A stretch of 64,000 nt of DNA from Enterococcus sp. DIV0660C (GCF_017316125.1 NZ_JAFLWA010000031.1:1-64000), one strand, 5' to 3'. Shown: positions 42,669 to 51,747, counted from the stretch's first letter. Numbers and translations are program-made. Notes: a model not told the origin generated them from the letters alone.

Positions 42669-43556
42669 ATGAAAGAAGAATTAAGTGAGTACCTTCATTA
42701 TTTGAATATTGAACGTGGACTTTCTGCCAATACGCGTAAAAGTTATGAACGCGATTTGGAACAATATTTGCATTTTATGGAAGAAAAGAAGATTACCTCT
42801 TGGCAAATGGTCGATCGTTATTTAGTCATTCAGTATTTAGAAAAATTACATGAAGAACAAAAAGCGACTGCAACAATTACTCGAATGATTTCTAGCTTAA
42901 GAAGATTTCATCAATTTTTGCGACAAGAACGCTATACGGACCATGATCCTATGCAACATATTGATACACCAAAAAAAGCACAAAAATTGCCAAGTACATT
43001 GACGCTTAAAGAAGTCGAAATATTGATTGAAACCCCGGATACTTCAAAAACATTAGGAATTAGAGATCGGGCAATTTTGGAAGTAATGTATGCAACTGGC
43101 ATGCGGGTTAGTGAATTGATCAATCTAAAACTTGGGGATCTTCATCTTTCTCTTGGCTTACTACAAACAATTGGTAAGGGAGATAAAGAACGGATCATCC
43201 CTTTGGGAGATTATGCAATCCAATGGCTAGAACGTTATTTGGATGAGGCACGTCCATTGTTGGTGAAAGATACTTCTGAACTACATGTATTTGTAAATAA
43301 CCATGGAAAAGGACTTTCTCGACAAGGAATTTGGAAGAACTTAAAGCAATTAGTACAGCAAGCAGGTATTCGTAAAGACGTCACACCACATACTTTACGT
43401 CATAGTTTTGCTACGCATTTGTTGGAAAATGGAGCTGACTTACGGACGGTACAAGAATTATTGGGACATGCAGACATCTCAACAACACAAATCTATACAC
43501 ATATCACGAAAAAAAGAATGACAGATGTTTACAAGCAGCATTTTCCAAGGGCTTAA
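42669..43556 (+). CDS. xerD: Tyrosine recombinase XerD
   Basis: A 295-residue site-specific recombinase that resolves chromosome dimers at dif together with XerC. The SAM-like N domain (YLHYLNIERGLSANTRKSYE) is followed by the catalytic domain with Arg in TGMRVSE, Lys in GKGDKERIIP, HTLRHSFATHLL, LGHADISTTQIY and the nucleophile Tyr in QIYTHITKK. All catalytic residues are present, in contrast to the ruined integrase at 1.6-2.9 kb. The ATG at 42669 follows GAGGTGGG. It starts a cluster that continues with the GNAT gene and scpA-scpB-rluB. Confidence 0.94.
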   Translation: MKEELSEYLHYLNIERGLSANTRKSYERDLEQYLHFMEEKKITSWQMVDRYLVIQYLEKLHEEQKATATITRMISSLRRFHQFLRQERYTDHDPMQHIDTPKKAQKLPSTLTLKEVEILIETPDTSKTLGIRDRAILEVMYATGMRVSELINLKLGDLHLSLGLLQTIGKGDKERIIPLGDYAIQWLERYLDEARPLLVKDTSELHVFVNNHGKGLSRQGIWKNLKQLVQQAGIRKDVTPHTLRHSFATHLLENGADLRTVQELLGHADISTTQIYTHITKKRMTDVYKQHFPRA

Positions 43557-43574
43557 TTAGAGGAAGGTGAAATA

Positions 43575-43925
43575 ATGTTAACACATTACCGAAAAGAGAA
43601 CCGAAAAATTGCAATGGGCTTGTTAAGCTTTCATAAAAAATTATCGGATCAAGCAGATTTGTTAAAAGAAATCGATGTTTATGAAGCAGAAAATAAGTAT
43701 GAACTATTTTTCTTCACTCCAGAAGACTCGACGAACATCCAAGGGATCATCGGTATTGAATGGATAGGTAAGGATCAATTGATCATTCATGATATTTCGT
43801 TGAATCCTTCTTACCGAGGAGAAAATATGGGCTTTCTGATGCTAAATGAGCTTCAGGAAAAATACCCCGAAGTGACCTTTTTAGCAACTGAAGTTACGAA
43901 ACCTTACTTATCTAAATGGCAATGA
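43575..43925 (+). CDS. RibT-like GNAT acetyltransferase
   Basis: A 116-residue protein with a small GNAT fold. The central IIGIEWIGKDQLIIHDISLNPSYRGENMGFLMLNEL carries the acetyl-CoA-binding Arg-Gly segment (YRGENMG). It resembles RibT, found beside scpA/scpB or riboflavin genes in Bacillus. It sits 18 bases after xerD and 26 bases before scpA, so it is part of the same transcript. The acceptor substrate is unknown. Confidence 0.7.
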   Translation: MLTHYRKENRKIAMGLLSFHKKLSDQADLLKEIDVYEAENKYELFFFTPEDSTNIQGIIGIEWIGKDQLIIHDISLNPSYRGENMGFLMLNELQEKYPEVTFLATEVTKPYLSKWQ

Positions 43926-43951
43926 AGCATAACTAAGAAAGAGTGAAACAT

Positions 43952-44713
43952 TTGACTGAAATCAATATTAAACTAGATATTTTTGAAGGGCCATTGGATT
44001 TATTGCTTCATTTGATTCAGCAAATGGAAATTGATATTTACGATATTCCAATTGCGACGATTACGGAGCAGTACATGAACTATATTCACACGATGAAAAC
44101 GATGGAGCTAGCGTTAGCTGGAGAATATTTGGTAATGGCAGCCACACTAATGGCAATCAAAAGTAAAACATTACTGCCCGTTCAGGAGTTAGCAATTGAA
44201 GATGATCTGATATGGGAAGAAGATCCACGTGACGAATTGGTCACACAACTTTTAGAATATCGAAAATATAAGTACGCAGCGGAAAAGTTGATTGAAAAAG
44301 CTGAGGAACGCAGTTTATATTATTCGAAAGAACCAACTATGGTAGAAGACTTGGCAGAAAAAGAATTGCCTCTCAAACGTGGGCAAGTAAAAAAAGTCGA
44401 TTTATTTCGAGCCATGCAGGCTATTTTAGAACGAAAAAAATTTTCACAAAAAGTGGAAAAAACGATTGCCCCAGATGATACGACAATCGAAGAACGTATG
44501 AGTTTTATTAAGGAAAAGTTAGTAAACAGTCAATCAGGCTGTACATTTGAATCATTTTTTGAAGCCCCAACAAAAGCAGAAGTTGTGACGACCTTCATGG
44601 CATTACTTGAACTGATGAAAAATGGGCAGATTTTTGCTGAACAGGCAGAAAATTATGATTCAATCATGCTTTATCCAGTAGTAGGAGATACAACGAATGA
44701 CAAAATTAAGTGA
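43952..44713 (+). CDS. scpA: Segregation and condensation protein A (kleisin)
   Basis: A kleisin of about 253 residues that bridges SMC heads and binds ScpB in chromosome condensation. It begins INIKLDIFEGPLDLLLHLIQ, the family hallmark, and ends with the winged-helix that contacts the SMC head (CTFESFFEAPTKAEVVTTFM). The TTG at 43952 fits the ribosome site AAAGAG better than the GTG at 43943, which would add three residues. Its end overlaps scpB by 17 bases, so translation is coupled. Confidence 0.95.
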   Translation: MTEINIKLDIFEGPLDLLLHLIQQMEIDIYDIPIATITEQYMNYIHTMKTMELALAGEYLVMAATLMAIKSKTLLPVQELAIEDDLIWEEDPRDELVTQLLEYRKYKYAAEKLIEKAEERSLYYSKEPTMVEDLAEKELPLKRGQVKKVDLFRAMQAILERKKFSQKVEKTIAPDDTTIEERMSFIKEKLVNSQSGCTFESFFEAPTKAEVVTTFMALLELMKNGQIFAEQAENYDSIMLYPVVGDTTNDKIK

Positions 44714-45272
44714 ACTAGAAGCTATCCTTTTCGTTGCCGGTGAAGCAGGAATTGGCAGTGATGAGTTAAGTTATTTATTGAATATTGATAAACAGGAATT
44801 ATCTGAACTGATTGTGGCCTTAGAAAAAAAATATCAGGCGACTCTTGATTCAGCGTTACACATTTTCGAAACAGAAGACCATTTCGTCTTAACAACAAAA
44901 AAAGAATTAGCACCACTTTTAAAAAAATATGCACAAGGTTCATCAAATACGTTATCACAAGCAGCAGTAGAAACGTTAGCAATTATTGCTTACAAACAAC
45001 CAATTACACGTACAGAAATCGAACAAATCAGAGGTGTCCAAGCTTCTGGTCCCGTTCAGCGATTGGTTGCTCATAAATTAATTGAAGAAAAAGGACGCGT
45101 GGAAGGACCAGGTCGTCCAATTTTGTATGGAACGACAGGTTATTTCCTTGATTATTTTGGTTTAAAAGACTTAACAGAGTTACCAGACACACAAGAACTA
45201 GAAAACGCGTTAAAAGATGATGCATCATTGGATTTGTTTTTTGATGGAGTGAGCGAAGGAGAACAAAAGTAA
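44697..45272 (+). CDS. scpB: Segregation and condensation protein B
   Basis: A 191-residue protein with two winged-helix domains. Family marks are LEAILFVAGEAGIGSDELSY at the start and ETLAIIAYKQPITRTEIEQI, then GRPILYGTTGYFLDYFGLKD. It pairs with ScpA on SMC. It overlaps scpA by 17 bases and rluB by one base, a tightly coupled order seen across Firmicutes. Confidence 0.96.
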   Translation: MTKLSELEAILFVAGEAGIGSDELSYLLNIDKQELSELIVALEKKYQATLDSALHIFETEDHFVLTTKKELAPLLKKYAQGSSNTLSQAAVETLAIIAYKQPITRTEIEQIRGVQASGPVQRLVAHKLIEEKGRVEGPGRPILYGTTGYFLDYFGLKDLTELPDTQELENALKDDASLDLFFDGVSEGEQK

Positions 45273-45988
45273 TGGAAAGATTGCAAAAAGTAATTGCACA
45301 CGCCGGAATTACTTCTCGAAGAAAAGCAGAAGAATTTATTTTGGCTGGTCGGGTAAAAGTCAATGGCACAGTTGTGAGAGAATTAGGTGTAAAAGTGGGT
45401 AAACACGATGTTGTCGAAGTAGACGAAGTACCTATTTATCAAGAAGAATATGGGTATTATTTACTTTATAAGCCTAAAGGAGTTATTTCTGCAGTATCAG
45501 ATGATAAAAACCGAAAAGTGGTTACAGATTTATTGCCGATGGTAAAAGAACGAATTTACCCTGTCGGGCGCTTAGATTATGATACATCTGGTATTTTACT
45601 ATTAACAAATGACGGCGAATTTGCACAACGTTTGACGCATCCAAAGCATGAGGTTGATAAAATGTATGTGGCAAAAGTAAAAGGGATTGCTACAAAATCA
45701 GTATTATCTCCTTTAACGAAAGGTATTAAATTAGAAGGACGAAAAACGGCACCTGCTAAAGTTCAAATCTTATCAGTGGACCCTAAAACGAACCATAGTA
45801 TTGTTGAGTTAACAATTCATGAAGGGCGTAATCACCAAGTAAAAAACATGTTACAGGCAGTTGGTTTACCCGTGCAAAAACTAAAACGAGAAAGATATGG
45901 GGATTTGACTCTTCAAGGGTTACGTCCGGGAGAATATCGTGAGCTAAATAAAAAAGAAATCAGTACGTTACTAAATCATTCAAAATGA
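45272..45988 (+). CDS. rluB: 23S rRNA pseudouridine synthase RluB
   Basis: A 238-residue RsuA-family pseudouridine synthase. An S4 RNA-binding domain (LQKVIAHAGITSRRKAEEFI) precedes the catalytic domain with the Asp in GRLDYDTSGILLLTNDGE and the late EGRNHQVKNMLQAVG. It should modify the position near U2605 of 23S rRNA. Its ATG overlaps the scpB stop by one base. After the stop, CTTAC-TTTTT-GTAAG (45992-46006) could act as a weak hairpin. Confidence 0.94.
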   Translation: MERLQKVIAHAGITSRRKAEEFILAGRVKVNGTVVRELGVKVGKHDVVEVDEVPIYQEEYGYYLLYKPKGVISAVSDDKNRKVVTDLLPMVKERIYPVGRLDYDTSGILLLTNDGEFAQRLTHPKHEVDKMYVAKVKGIATKSVLSPLTKGIKLEGRKTAPAKVQILSVDPKTNHSIVELTIHEGRNHQVKNMLQAVGLPVQKLKRERYGDLTLQGLRPGEYRELNKKEISTLLNHSK

Positions 45989-46015
45989 TAGCTTACTTTT
46001 TGTAAGAGATAAATG

Positions 46016-46043
46016 TTGCATTTTTTTCAAGGCTATGTATAAT
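46016..46043 (+). promoter_or_regulatory. Promoter of the ribU leader
   Basis: TTGCAT (46016-46021), a 16-base spacer and TATAAT (46038-46043), about 31 bases before the FMN riboswitch. Confidence 0.75.
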
Positions 46044-46073
46044 GTAAGTGTAAACAAAATAATATAAAAGGTT

Positions 46074-46193
46074 CGTCTTCAGGGGCAGGGTGCAATTCCC
46101 GACCGGTGGTTATAGTCCACGACCTATTTCTTTAGGAAATAGCTGAATCGGTGAAATTCCGGTACCGACAGTATAGTCTGGATAAAGAAGATA
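46074..46193 (+). ncRNA. FMN riboswitch (RFN element)
   Basis: The conserved RFN blocks are all present in order: CTTCAGGGGCAGGGTG, AATTCCCGACCGGTGGT, AGTCCACGAC, GAATCGGTGAAATTCCGGTA, CCGACAGTATAGTCTGGAT and AAAGAAG closing the outer helix. It precedes ribU. FMN binding should favour the terminator at 46229-46264 and switch uptake off when flavin is sufficient. Confidence 0.97.
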
Positions 46194-46228
46194 GAGCTTA
46201 TTTGACTAATCATTTATCAGATAACTCT

Positions 46229-46264
46229 AACTCTATTTTCCCTGCGAAAGTAGAGTTTTTTTGT
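46229..46264 (+). terminator. Riboswitch-controlled terminator
   Basis: AACTCTATTTTC / GAAAGTAGAGTT stem followed by seven or more T's, between the FMN riboswitch and ribU. The preceding TTATCAGATAACTC stretch may form the alternative antiterminator. Confidence 0.85.
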
Positions 46265-46319
46265 TTGAAAAATTAGTTGGATAGTTCGCTGAAGAGGAGT
46301 CCTAACAGGAGGATTTCAA

Positions 46320-46925
46320 ATGAAGAACACACGGGTACAAAAAATGGTTATGGTAGCGATGTTCGCTGCAATCGGGTTAGTTTTGCAATTTATTGCTTTC
46401 CCAATTATGCCGGCATTTAGTTTTTTAAAAATTGATTTTAGTGATATACCTGTCTTGATTAGTATGTTTTTATTTGGCCCTGTAGCTGGTGTAGCTACGG
46501 CTTTCTTACGCTCGCTGTTACATCTGGTGACAACAGGATTTTCACCAGACAATCTGGTTGGGGATGCTGCAAGTTTCTTGGCAACGACTATTTTCACGTT
46601 ACCAATTTTCTACTTCTTCAAAAAAAATAAAAAACATGCAAATAGAAATAAAATTCTGGGCGTTGTTTCCGGAACTTTAGCAATGACGCTTTTTATGAGT
46701 GTCGCAAACTATTTTGTTATTACACCATTATATCTGATGTTCTTTGGATTGAATGCAAATCAAATGCTAGGTATGCCACTAGTAAATTATGTGTTGATCG
46801 GGATTGTTCCATTTAATTTAATCAAAGGATTCATCGTTAGTGCTGCTTTCTTAGTTTTACATGCTAAGCTATTACCTTGGTTGAGTCGTAAACAACATGC
46901 TTTAGAACAAAGACATACGATTTAA
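46320..46925 (+). CDS. ribU: Riboflavin ECF transporter S component
   Basis: A 201-residue membrane protein with six hydrophobic spans. It binds riboflavin and works with the shared ECF ATPases and EcfT encoded elsewhere. The N-terminal MVAMFAAIGLVLQFIAFP and the segment FLKIDFSDIPVLISMFLFGP are typical of RibU. GGAGG precedes the ATG. No riboflavin synthesis genes are visible next to it. Strict control by the FMN riboswitch supports the substrate assignment. Confidence 0.95.
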   Translation: MKNTRVQKMVMVAMFAAIGLVLQFIAFPIMPAFSFLKIDFSDIPVLISMFLFGPVAGVATAFLRSLLHLVTTGFSPDNLVGDAASFLATTIFTLPIFYFFKKNKKHANRNKILGVVSGTLAMTLFMSVANYFVITPLYLMFFGLNANQMLGMPLVNYVLIGIVPFNLIKGFIVSAAFLVLHAKLLPWLSRKQHALEQRHTI

Positions 46926-46937
46926 AAATGAATATTC

Positions 46938-46971
46938 AAAAGGGCCAGTAATTTTTTGGTCCTTTTTTTTT
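46938..46971 (+). terminator. Terminator after ribU
   Basis: AAAAGGGCCA / TGGTCCTTTT stem with a long T tract. Confidence 0.85.
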
Positions 46972-47315
46972 GAAAAAAAATGCAATAAAACCGCAAATGT
47001 AAACGTTTTATTAGTTGTTATTGAGTATTTTATTTTTTTATGTATAAACATGAATTTGTAATAAATGAATGTGAGATTCTTCTCTTTTTGAATGACGAAT
47101 AGGTTTGTTTACAAAACAAAGAGACAGGCTACAATTACTTTGAAAGAAGTATCTTAGATGAAAGGAGGCAATGAGTCGTCACTATTAATGGATTTTTGAA
47201 CAAAAAGTATCATTTATTTGAGATATTATTTTTGTTCTGCCGCTCTTTTTGATAAAATAACAATGGAACCAATATTACTTGATTCTAAAAATGAAAAAGG
47301 GAAAGGAAGAAGAAA
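46972..47315 (+). promoter_or_regulatory. Promoter and long leader of the YfcC-type carrier gene
   Basis: TTTACA (47108-47113), a 16-base spacer and TACAAT (47130-47135) give a promoter overlapping the palindrome TGTTTACAAAACA. The leader of about 180 bases contains a strong AAAGGAGG (47161-47168) that is not followed by a long frame, only ATG and four codons (MSRHY). The true ribosome site of the carrier, GGAAGAAG, lies near 47304. No known riboswitch was recognised. Confidence 0.45.
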
Positions 47316-48836
47316 ATGGAACAAAAAAAGAAAAAATTTCAGATGCCGTCAGCGTATACGGTCTTATTCATTATCATTGCAATTATCGCTGTCCTTACTT
47401 GGTTCATTCCAGCTGGTCACTATAGTGTAGATGATGCAGGCAATATCATCGCTGGATCGTATCAACGAGTAAAACAAAATCCACAAGGTCTTTGGGATAT
47501 TTTTATGGCACCAATCAATGGGATGTTGGGGGTTGAAGCGGGTGAGTTAACAAGTGCGACACCAGCAGCTATTCCGATTTCATTCTTTATCTTGATCGTG
47601 GGTGGATTTTTAGGAATTATCAATAAAACGGGTGCATTAGATGCCGGAATCGCTTCTGTCGTTAAGAAATTTAAAGGCAAAGAAAAAATGTTGATTCCTG
47701 TTTTAATGATTTTATTCGCTTTAGGTGGTTCAACTTACGGAATGGCCGAAGAAACAATTCCTTTCTATGCGTTACTAATTCCAGTTATGATGGCTGTTGG
47801 TTTTGATACTGTAGTAGCCGTTGCAATCGTTTTAGTTGGTTCGCAAGTAGGTTGTTTGGCTTCAACAGTTAATCCGTTTGCCACTGGGGTAGCATCACAA
47901 GCTGTTGGTATCTCTATGGGTGAAGGAATTGGCTTACGTTTCTTAATGTTTGTGATCTTATTAGGTATTTCAATCATTTATGTTTATCGTTATGCTTCAA
48001 AAATCGAAAAAGATCCAACCAAGTCTTTGGTTTATAACCAACGACAAGAAGACATGAAACACTTCGATATCGAATCGATTGGCCGTCAAGAAACAATTAC
48101 AAGCAAACAAAAATCTGTTAACATTTTATTCTTTATTACTTTTGGTATCATGATCATCAGCTTGATTCCTTGGACAACATTGAATGAAAACTTTACTATT
48201 TTTGAATCATTAACAAACTGGCTAACAGGTCTTCCTGTAATTGGTACAGTATTAGGGATTGATATGTTACCACTTGGTGACTGGTACTTCCCAGAAATCA
48301 CTATGTTATTCCTAGTTATGGCGATCGTTGTTGCATTCACATACGGTATGAAAGAATCTGAATTCATTTCAGAATTCTTAGCTGGTGCATCAGACTTGAT
48401 TGGTGTAGCAATCGTTGTTGCTGTTGCTCGTGGTATTCAAGTTGTTATGAACAATGGTTTGATTACAGATACTATTTTACACTGGGGAGAACAAGGGTTG
48501 AGCACATTATCTTCAAGTGTGTTCATCATTATCACGTTCATCTTCTATATCCCAATGTCATTCTTGATTCCATCAACATCAGGCTTGGCTGCGGCTACAA
48601 TGGGGATTATGGGACCTATGGGTGAATTTGCTGGTGTAGGTAAAGACTTAGTTATCACTGCTTATCAATCTGCTTCTGGATTGGTTAACTTGATTACTCC
48701 AACTTCTGCTATTGTTATGGGGGCTGTTGCGATTGCTCGTTTTGACATCTCAGTTTGGTGGAAATTTACTGGTAAACTAATTGCTATTTTATTCGTAGCT
48801 ATCTGTGTGATTCTCGGCGTTGCAGCAATGATTTAG
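47316..48836 (+). CDS. YfcC/DcuC-family anaerobic carrier
   Basis: A 506-residue polytopic membrane protein with about 12 spans. The start QMPSAYTVLFIIIAIIAVLT and the motifs GGSTYGMAEETIPFYALLIP and LIPSTSGLAAATMGIMGP are those of the YfcC family (C4-dicarboxylate/arginine-type anaerobic carriers, related to ArcD). Members are often paired with M20 peptidases, as here, with the PepV-like gene 130 bases downstream. Uptake of a peptide or amino acid is therefore likely, but the substrate is not defined by sequence. Confidence 0.8.
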   Translation: MEQKKKKFQMPSAYTVLFIIIAIIAVLTWFIPAGHYSVDDAGNIIAGSYQRVKQNPQGLWDIFMAPINGMLGVEAGELTSATPAAIPISFFILIVGGFLGIINKTGALDAGIASVVKKFKGKEKMLIPVLMILFALGGSTYGMAEETIPFYALLIPVMMAVGFDTVVAVAIVLVGSQVGCLASTVNPFATGVASQAVGISMGEGIGLRFLMFVILLGISIIYVYRYASKIEKDPTKSLVYNQRQEDMKHFDIESIGRQETITSKQKSVNILFFITFGIMIISLIPWTTLNENFTIFESLTNWLTGLPVIGTVLGIDMLPLGDWYFPEITMLFLVMAIVVAFTYGMKESEFISEFLAGASDLIGVAIVVAVARGIQVVMNNGLITDTILHWGEQGLSTLSSSVFIIITFIFYIPMSFLIPSTSGLAAATMGIMGPMGEFAGVGKDLVITAYQSASGLVNLITPTSAIVMGAVAIARFDISVWWKFTGKLIAILFVAICVILGVAAMI

Positions 48837-48913
48837 TTTTGCCTAGACAAAATGATTGGAAACATCTATCATTGAATAATAAAGTAAACAAAGCTAACTG
48901 AGTTGGCTTTAAG

Positions 48914-48946
48914 AAGACTCGGTAGGCAAACTATCGGGTCTTTTAT
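48914..48946 (+). terminator. Hairpin between carrier and peptidase genes
   Basis: GACTCGGTAG / CTATCGGGTC stem with loop GCAAA and a T-rich tail, ending just before the pepV ribosome site. It may partly uncouple the two genes. Confidence 0.7.
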
Positions 48947-48966
48947 CTTATTAGGAGGTAAGTGTA

Positions 48967-50307
48967 ATGAAACAATTTGTTACAAAAGAACATCATGAAC
49001 AAGCGTTACAATCACTTAATGAACTAATCAGAATCCCTTCTGTATTAGATGAAGAGGATACTGGGAAAGGACATCCTTTCGGGACAAAAGTTGTTGAAGC
49101 ATTAGACAAAGTGTTAGCAATCAGCGAAGAATTAGGATTCCGCACATTCAAAGACCCAGAAGGCTATTATGGTTATTCAGAAGTTGGTTCTGGTGATGAA
49201 TTGTTTGGTATTTTGTGTCACATGGATGTTGTTCCTGCTGGTGATGAAAAAAATTGGGATACAAAACCGTTTGATCCAACTGTAAAAGATGGTTGGTTGA
49301 TTGGACGTGGATCACAAGATGATAAAGGACCATCAATCGCTGCAATGTATGCTGTCAAATCATTGATGGATGCTGGTATTGAATTTAAAACACGAATTCG
49401 TTTTATTTTTGGGACAGATGAAGAAAACTTATGGCGCTGTTTAGATAAATACAACGAAAAAGAAGAAGGAATCACACAAGGTTTTGCACCAGATGCTGAA
49501 TTCCCATTGATTTACGCTGAAAAAGGATTATTACAAGCTTATCTAACTGGTCCTGGCACTACTGATTTTTCTGTGAAAGCAGGTGGCGCATTAAACGTAG
49601 TTCCTGATGCGGCTCCATATTCTGGTGAAAAATTAGAAGAAGTGAAAGAAGCATTGAATAAACTTGGTTTTGATTTTGAAGATCATGGTGATTCAATTAT
49701 TGTTCTTGGAAAAAGTATCCATGCGAAGGACGCACCAGAAGGCGTGAATGCAATTTCACGTTTGTCTATGGCTTTAGCTGAAGTCTTCGATTTTGCACCA
49801 ATTGATTTCTTAGGCAAATTGGTGAAAGAAAATGCAACCGGTGAACATGTTGTTGGAAAAACGAAAGATGAGCAATCTGGCGAATTAACAATGAACTTTG
49901 CTAGCTTAGAAATCACACCAGAACAAACAAAAATTGGTGTGGATATGCGTATTCCTGTAACATTCAAAAAAGATGATCTGGTAGCAAAATTAGCTGAAAC
50001 AGTGAAGAAATATGAATTAACTTATGAAGATTTTGATTTCTTAGATTCGTTATACGTGCCACTAGATAGCGAATTAGTAAAAAATCTTTTGCAAACTTAC
50101 CGTGATATCACTGGTGACATGACTGAACCATTTGTATCAGGTGGAGCAACTTTTGCTCGTACAATGAATCAATGTGTGGCATTTGGCGCAATGTTCCCAG
50201 ATACACCAGATTTCATGCATCAAGCAAATGAACGTTGGGAATTAAGTAGTATGTATAAAGCTATGGAAATTTATGCTGAAGCTGTTTATCGCTTGTGTGC
50301 GAAATAA
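48967..50307 (+). CDS. pepV: PepV-like dipeptidase (peptidase M20)
   Basis: A 446-residue zinc dipeptidase. Metal and catalytic positions are seen in GILCHMDVVPAGDE (His and Asp), GRGSQDDKGPSIAAMYAV, the Glu-Glu pair in FGTDEENLWRC, the Asp in APDAEFPLIYAEKG and the late His in TPDFMHQANERW. It matches PepV/Sapep-type enzymes, which release amino acids from dipeptides in the cytoplasm and accept beta-Ala and D-residues. AGGAGG precedes the ATG. Confidence 0.9.
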   Translation: MKQFVTKEHHEQALQSLNELIRIPSVLDEEDTGKGHPFGTKVVEALDKVLAISEELGFRTFKDPEGYYGYSEVGSGDELFGILCHMDVVPAGDEKNWDTKPFDPTVKDGWLIGRGSQDDKGPSIAAMYAVKSLMDAGIEFKTRIRFIFGTDEENLWRCLDKYNEKEEGITQGFAPDAEFPLIYAEKGLLQAYLTGPGTTDFSVKAGGALNVVPDAAPYSGEKLEEVKEALNKLGFDFEDHGDSIIVLGKSIHAKDAPEGVNAISRLSMALAEVFDFAPIDFLGKLVKENATGEHVVGKTKDEQSGELTMNFASLEITPEQTKIGVDMRIPVTFKKDDLVAKLAETVKKYELTYEDFDFLDSLYVPLDSELVKNLLQTYRDITGDMTEPFVSGGATFARTMNQCVAFGAMFPDTPDFMHQANERWELSSMYKAMEIYAEAVYRLCAK

Positions 50308-50426
50308 GCTATTTGTGAGAGAAGCATTTTACTCAAAAAATAAGAAAAATGATTAGAAATTATTTTTGAATTTTTGAGTGATTTGTGCTTATTTTAAAGG
50401 AATGACTTATTGAACACTAGTTATTC

Positions 50427-50468
50427 AAAAAGGAGATGTGATAAGATCTTATCACATCTCCTTTTTTA
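50427..50468 (+). terminator. Terminator after pepV
   Basis: AAAAAGGAGATGTGATAAG / CTTATCACATCTCCTTTTT, a perfect palindrome with a central AT pair and T's beyond. Confidence 0.88.
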
Positions 50469-50557
50469 TTTGTTTGGAATAATTAAGAAATTATTTTCGT
50501 CATTTTTTTGAAATACACGTATAATAAGCTAAAAGAGGATTAAAGGAGGATGGTAGC

Positions 50558-51298
50558 TTGAAAAAATTAGGAAAAATATTCTTAGGTATACTGATTGTTT
50601 TAAGTTTGATTGGTGTTGGAAGCTATTATTATTTAAAAGAAAATACTTATGAACCAAGCCAAACTGCATTAACATCCAGTAAAAAAGCAATTGATAACAA
50701 GGAATACCTTTTATTTGAAAGTCCAAAAAAGAAACTTGCAAAACAACACCCAATCATTATTTTTTACCCAGGTGCTTTAGTTGAGCCAACAAGTTACAGC
50801 GTTTGGGCAAGAAAACTTTCTGAAACTGGCTATGACGTGGCAATCGTCAAAATGCCACTTAATCTAGCGGTACTAGATAAAAATCGCGCAGAAAAAGTGA
50901 TTAAAGATTTTCCAGATCGTACCTTTGTTTTTGGCGGTCATTCGCTTGGTGGAGTAATGAGTAGTCGGTATGTTTCTCAAAATGTGACAGATAAGAATAA
51001 AGGTATCTTTTTCTTAGCGAGTTATCCTGACAAAAATGGGACATTATCTCAGTCAAAAATTCCGGTACTTTCAATTACTGCATCAAAAGATCAAGTATTA
51101 AATCAGGAAGCATATGAAGATGCTAAACAATATTTGCCTACGCAAACAAAGTACGTGGTGATTAATGGCGGAAATCATAGTGGGTTTGGTTCGTATGGTG
51201 AACAGAAAAAGGATGGACAAGCCGAAATTACGAATGAAGACCAGCAGATCGTCCTTGTGAATACGATTGAAAACTGGTTAAAGCAAAATGGTTGGTAG
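50558..51298 (+). CDS. Membrane-anchored alpha/beta hydrolase
   Basis: A 246-residue protein with an N-terminal anchor (LGKIFLGILIVLSLIGVGSY) and an extracellular alpha/beta hydrolase domain. The strand PIIIFYPGALVEPTSYSVWA is followed by the nucleophile elbow GGHSLGG (Ser about residue 130), an Asp in TASKDQVLN and a His in GGNHSGFGSYG. The pattern fits hydrolase fold family 5. Start is TTG at 50558 with AAAGGAGG eight bases upstream. It probably acts on an ester outside the membrane; the substrate is unknown. Confidence 0.8.
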   Translation: MKKLGKIFLGILIVLSLIGVGSYYYLKENTYEPSQTALTSSKKAIDNKEYLLFESPKKKLAKQHPIIIFYPGALVEPTSYSVWARKLSETGYDVAIVKMPLNLAVLDKNRAEKVIKDFPDRTFVFGGHSLGGVMSSRYVSQNVTDKNKGIFFLASYPDKNGTLSQSKIPVLSITASKDQVLNQEAYEDAKQYLPTQTKYVVINGGNHSGFGSYGEQKKDGQAEITNEDQQIVLVNTIENWLKQNGW

Positions 51299-51326
51299 TT
51301 CGTTACTTTCAATCATTAGTAAATAA

Positions 51327-51412
51327 AAACGTGAGCCTAGCGAAACAGTTTGAAAAAGTAGCAACTGAGCTAACTTTTTTGAGAAGTTTCTGACTGGACT
51401 CACGTTTATTTT
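51327..51412. terminator. Very long bidirectional hairpin
   Basis: Outer stem AAACGTGAG / CTCACGTTT, then GAAAC / GTTTC and AAAAAGT / ACTTTTT segments form a rod of about 86 nt between the hydrolase and the converging ferredoxin gene. Outer A/T tracts allow termination on both strands. Confidence 0.8.
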
Positions 51413-51494
51413 TGAGCAAAATTTTTGCTCGTTCTATCTTGATAGACAAATTCGTCTATAAAATTCATAATTGATTTGTCGAAGGAATGATAAA

Positions 51495-51716
51495 TTATTT
51501 TTGTTCTTCCAAGAGTATTGCTCGAACGGGACACTTCTGATAGGCTTTCTTTACATACTCAGTTTCTGCTTTGGTGACGAATTGTTGATGTGCTTCTGGT
51601 TCTTGTGCAAAGAGCACGATTCCTTCTTCATCGTAATCAAAAATATCAGGAGCCTCAATTTGACACAGGCCGCAAGCGATACAACGTTCGGGTACAAGTT
51701 TACATAATAATGACAT
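51495..51716 (-). CDS. 4Fe-4S ferredoxin
   Basis: A 73-residue single-cluster ferredoxin. Three cysteines are in ERCIACGLCQIEAPDIFDYD and the fourth in AYQKCPVRAI, the CxxCxxC...CP pattern of a [4Fe-4S] electron carrier. The ATG at 51716 follows AGGATGG; longer in-frame starts lack a ribosome site. It is divergent from the ypbB-like gene with only 31 bases between start codons, so the two share a very short control region. The partner enzyme is unknown. Confidence 0.9.
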   Translation of the reverse strand: MSLLCKLVPERCIACGLCQIEAPDIFDYDEEGIVLFAQEPEAHQQFVTKAETEYVKKAYQKCPVRAILLEEQK

Positions 51717-51747
51717 GTTTAACCATCCTAACTTAAGGAGAATTGCT

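Noticed and set aside
47218-47430. 70-codon frame across the carrier start
   Set aside because: It overlaps the YfcC gene in another frame and has no ribosome site.
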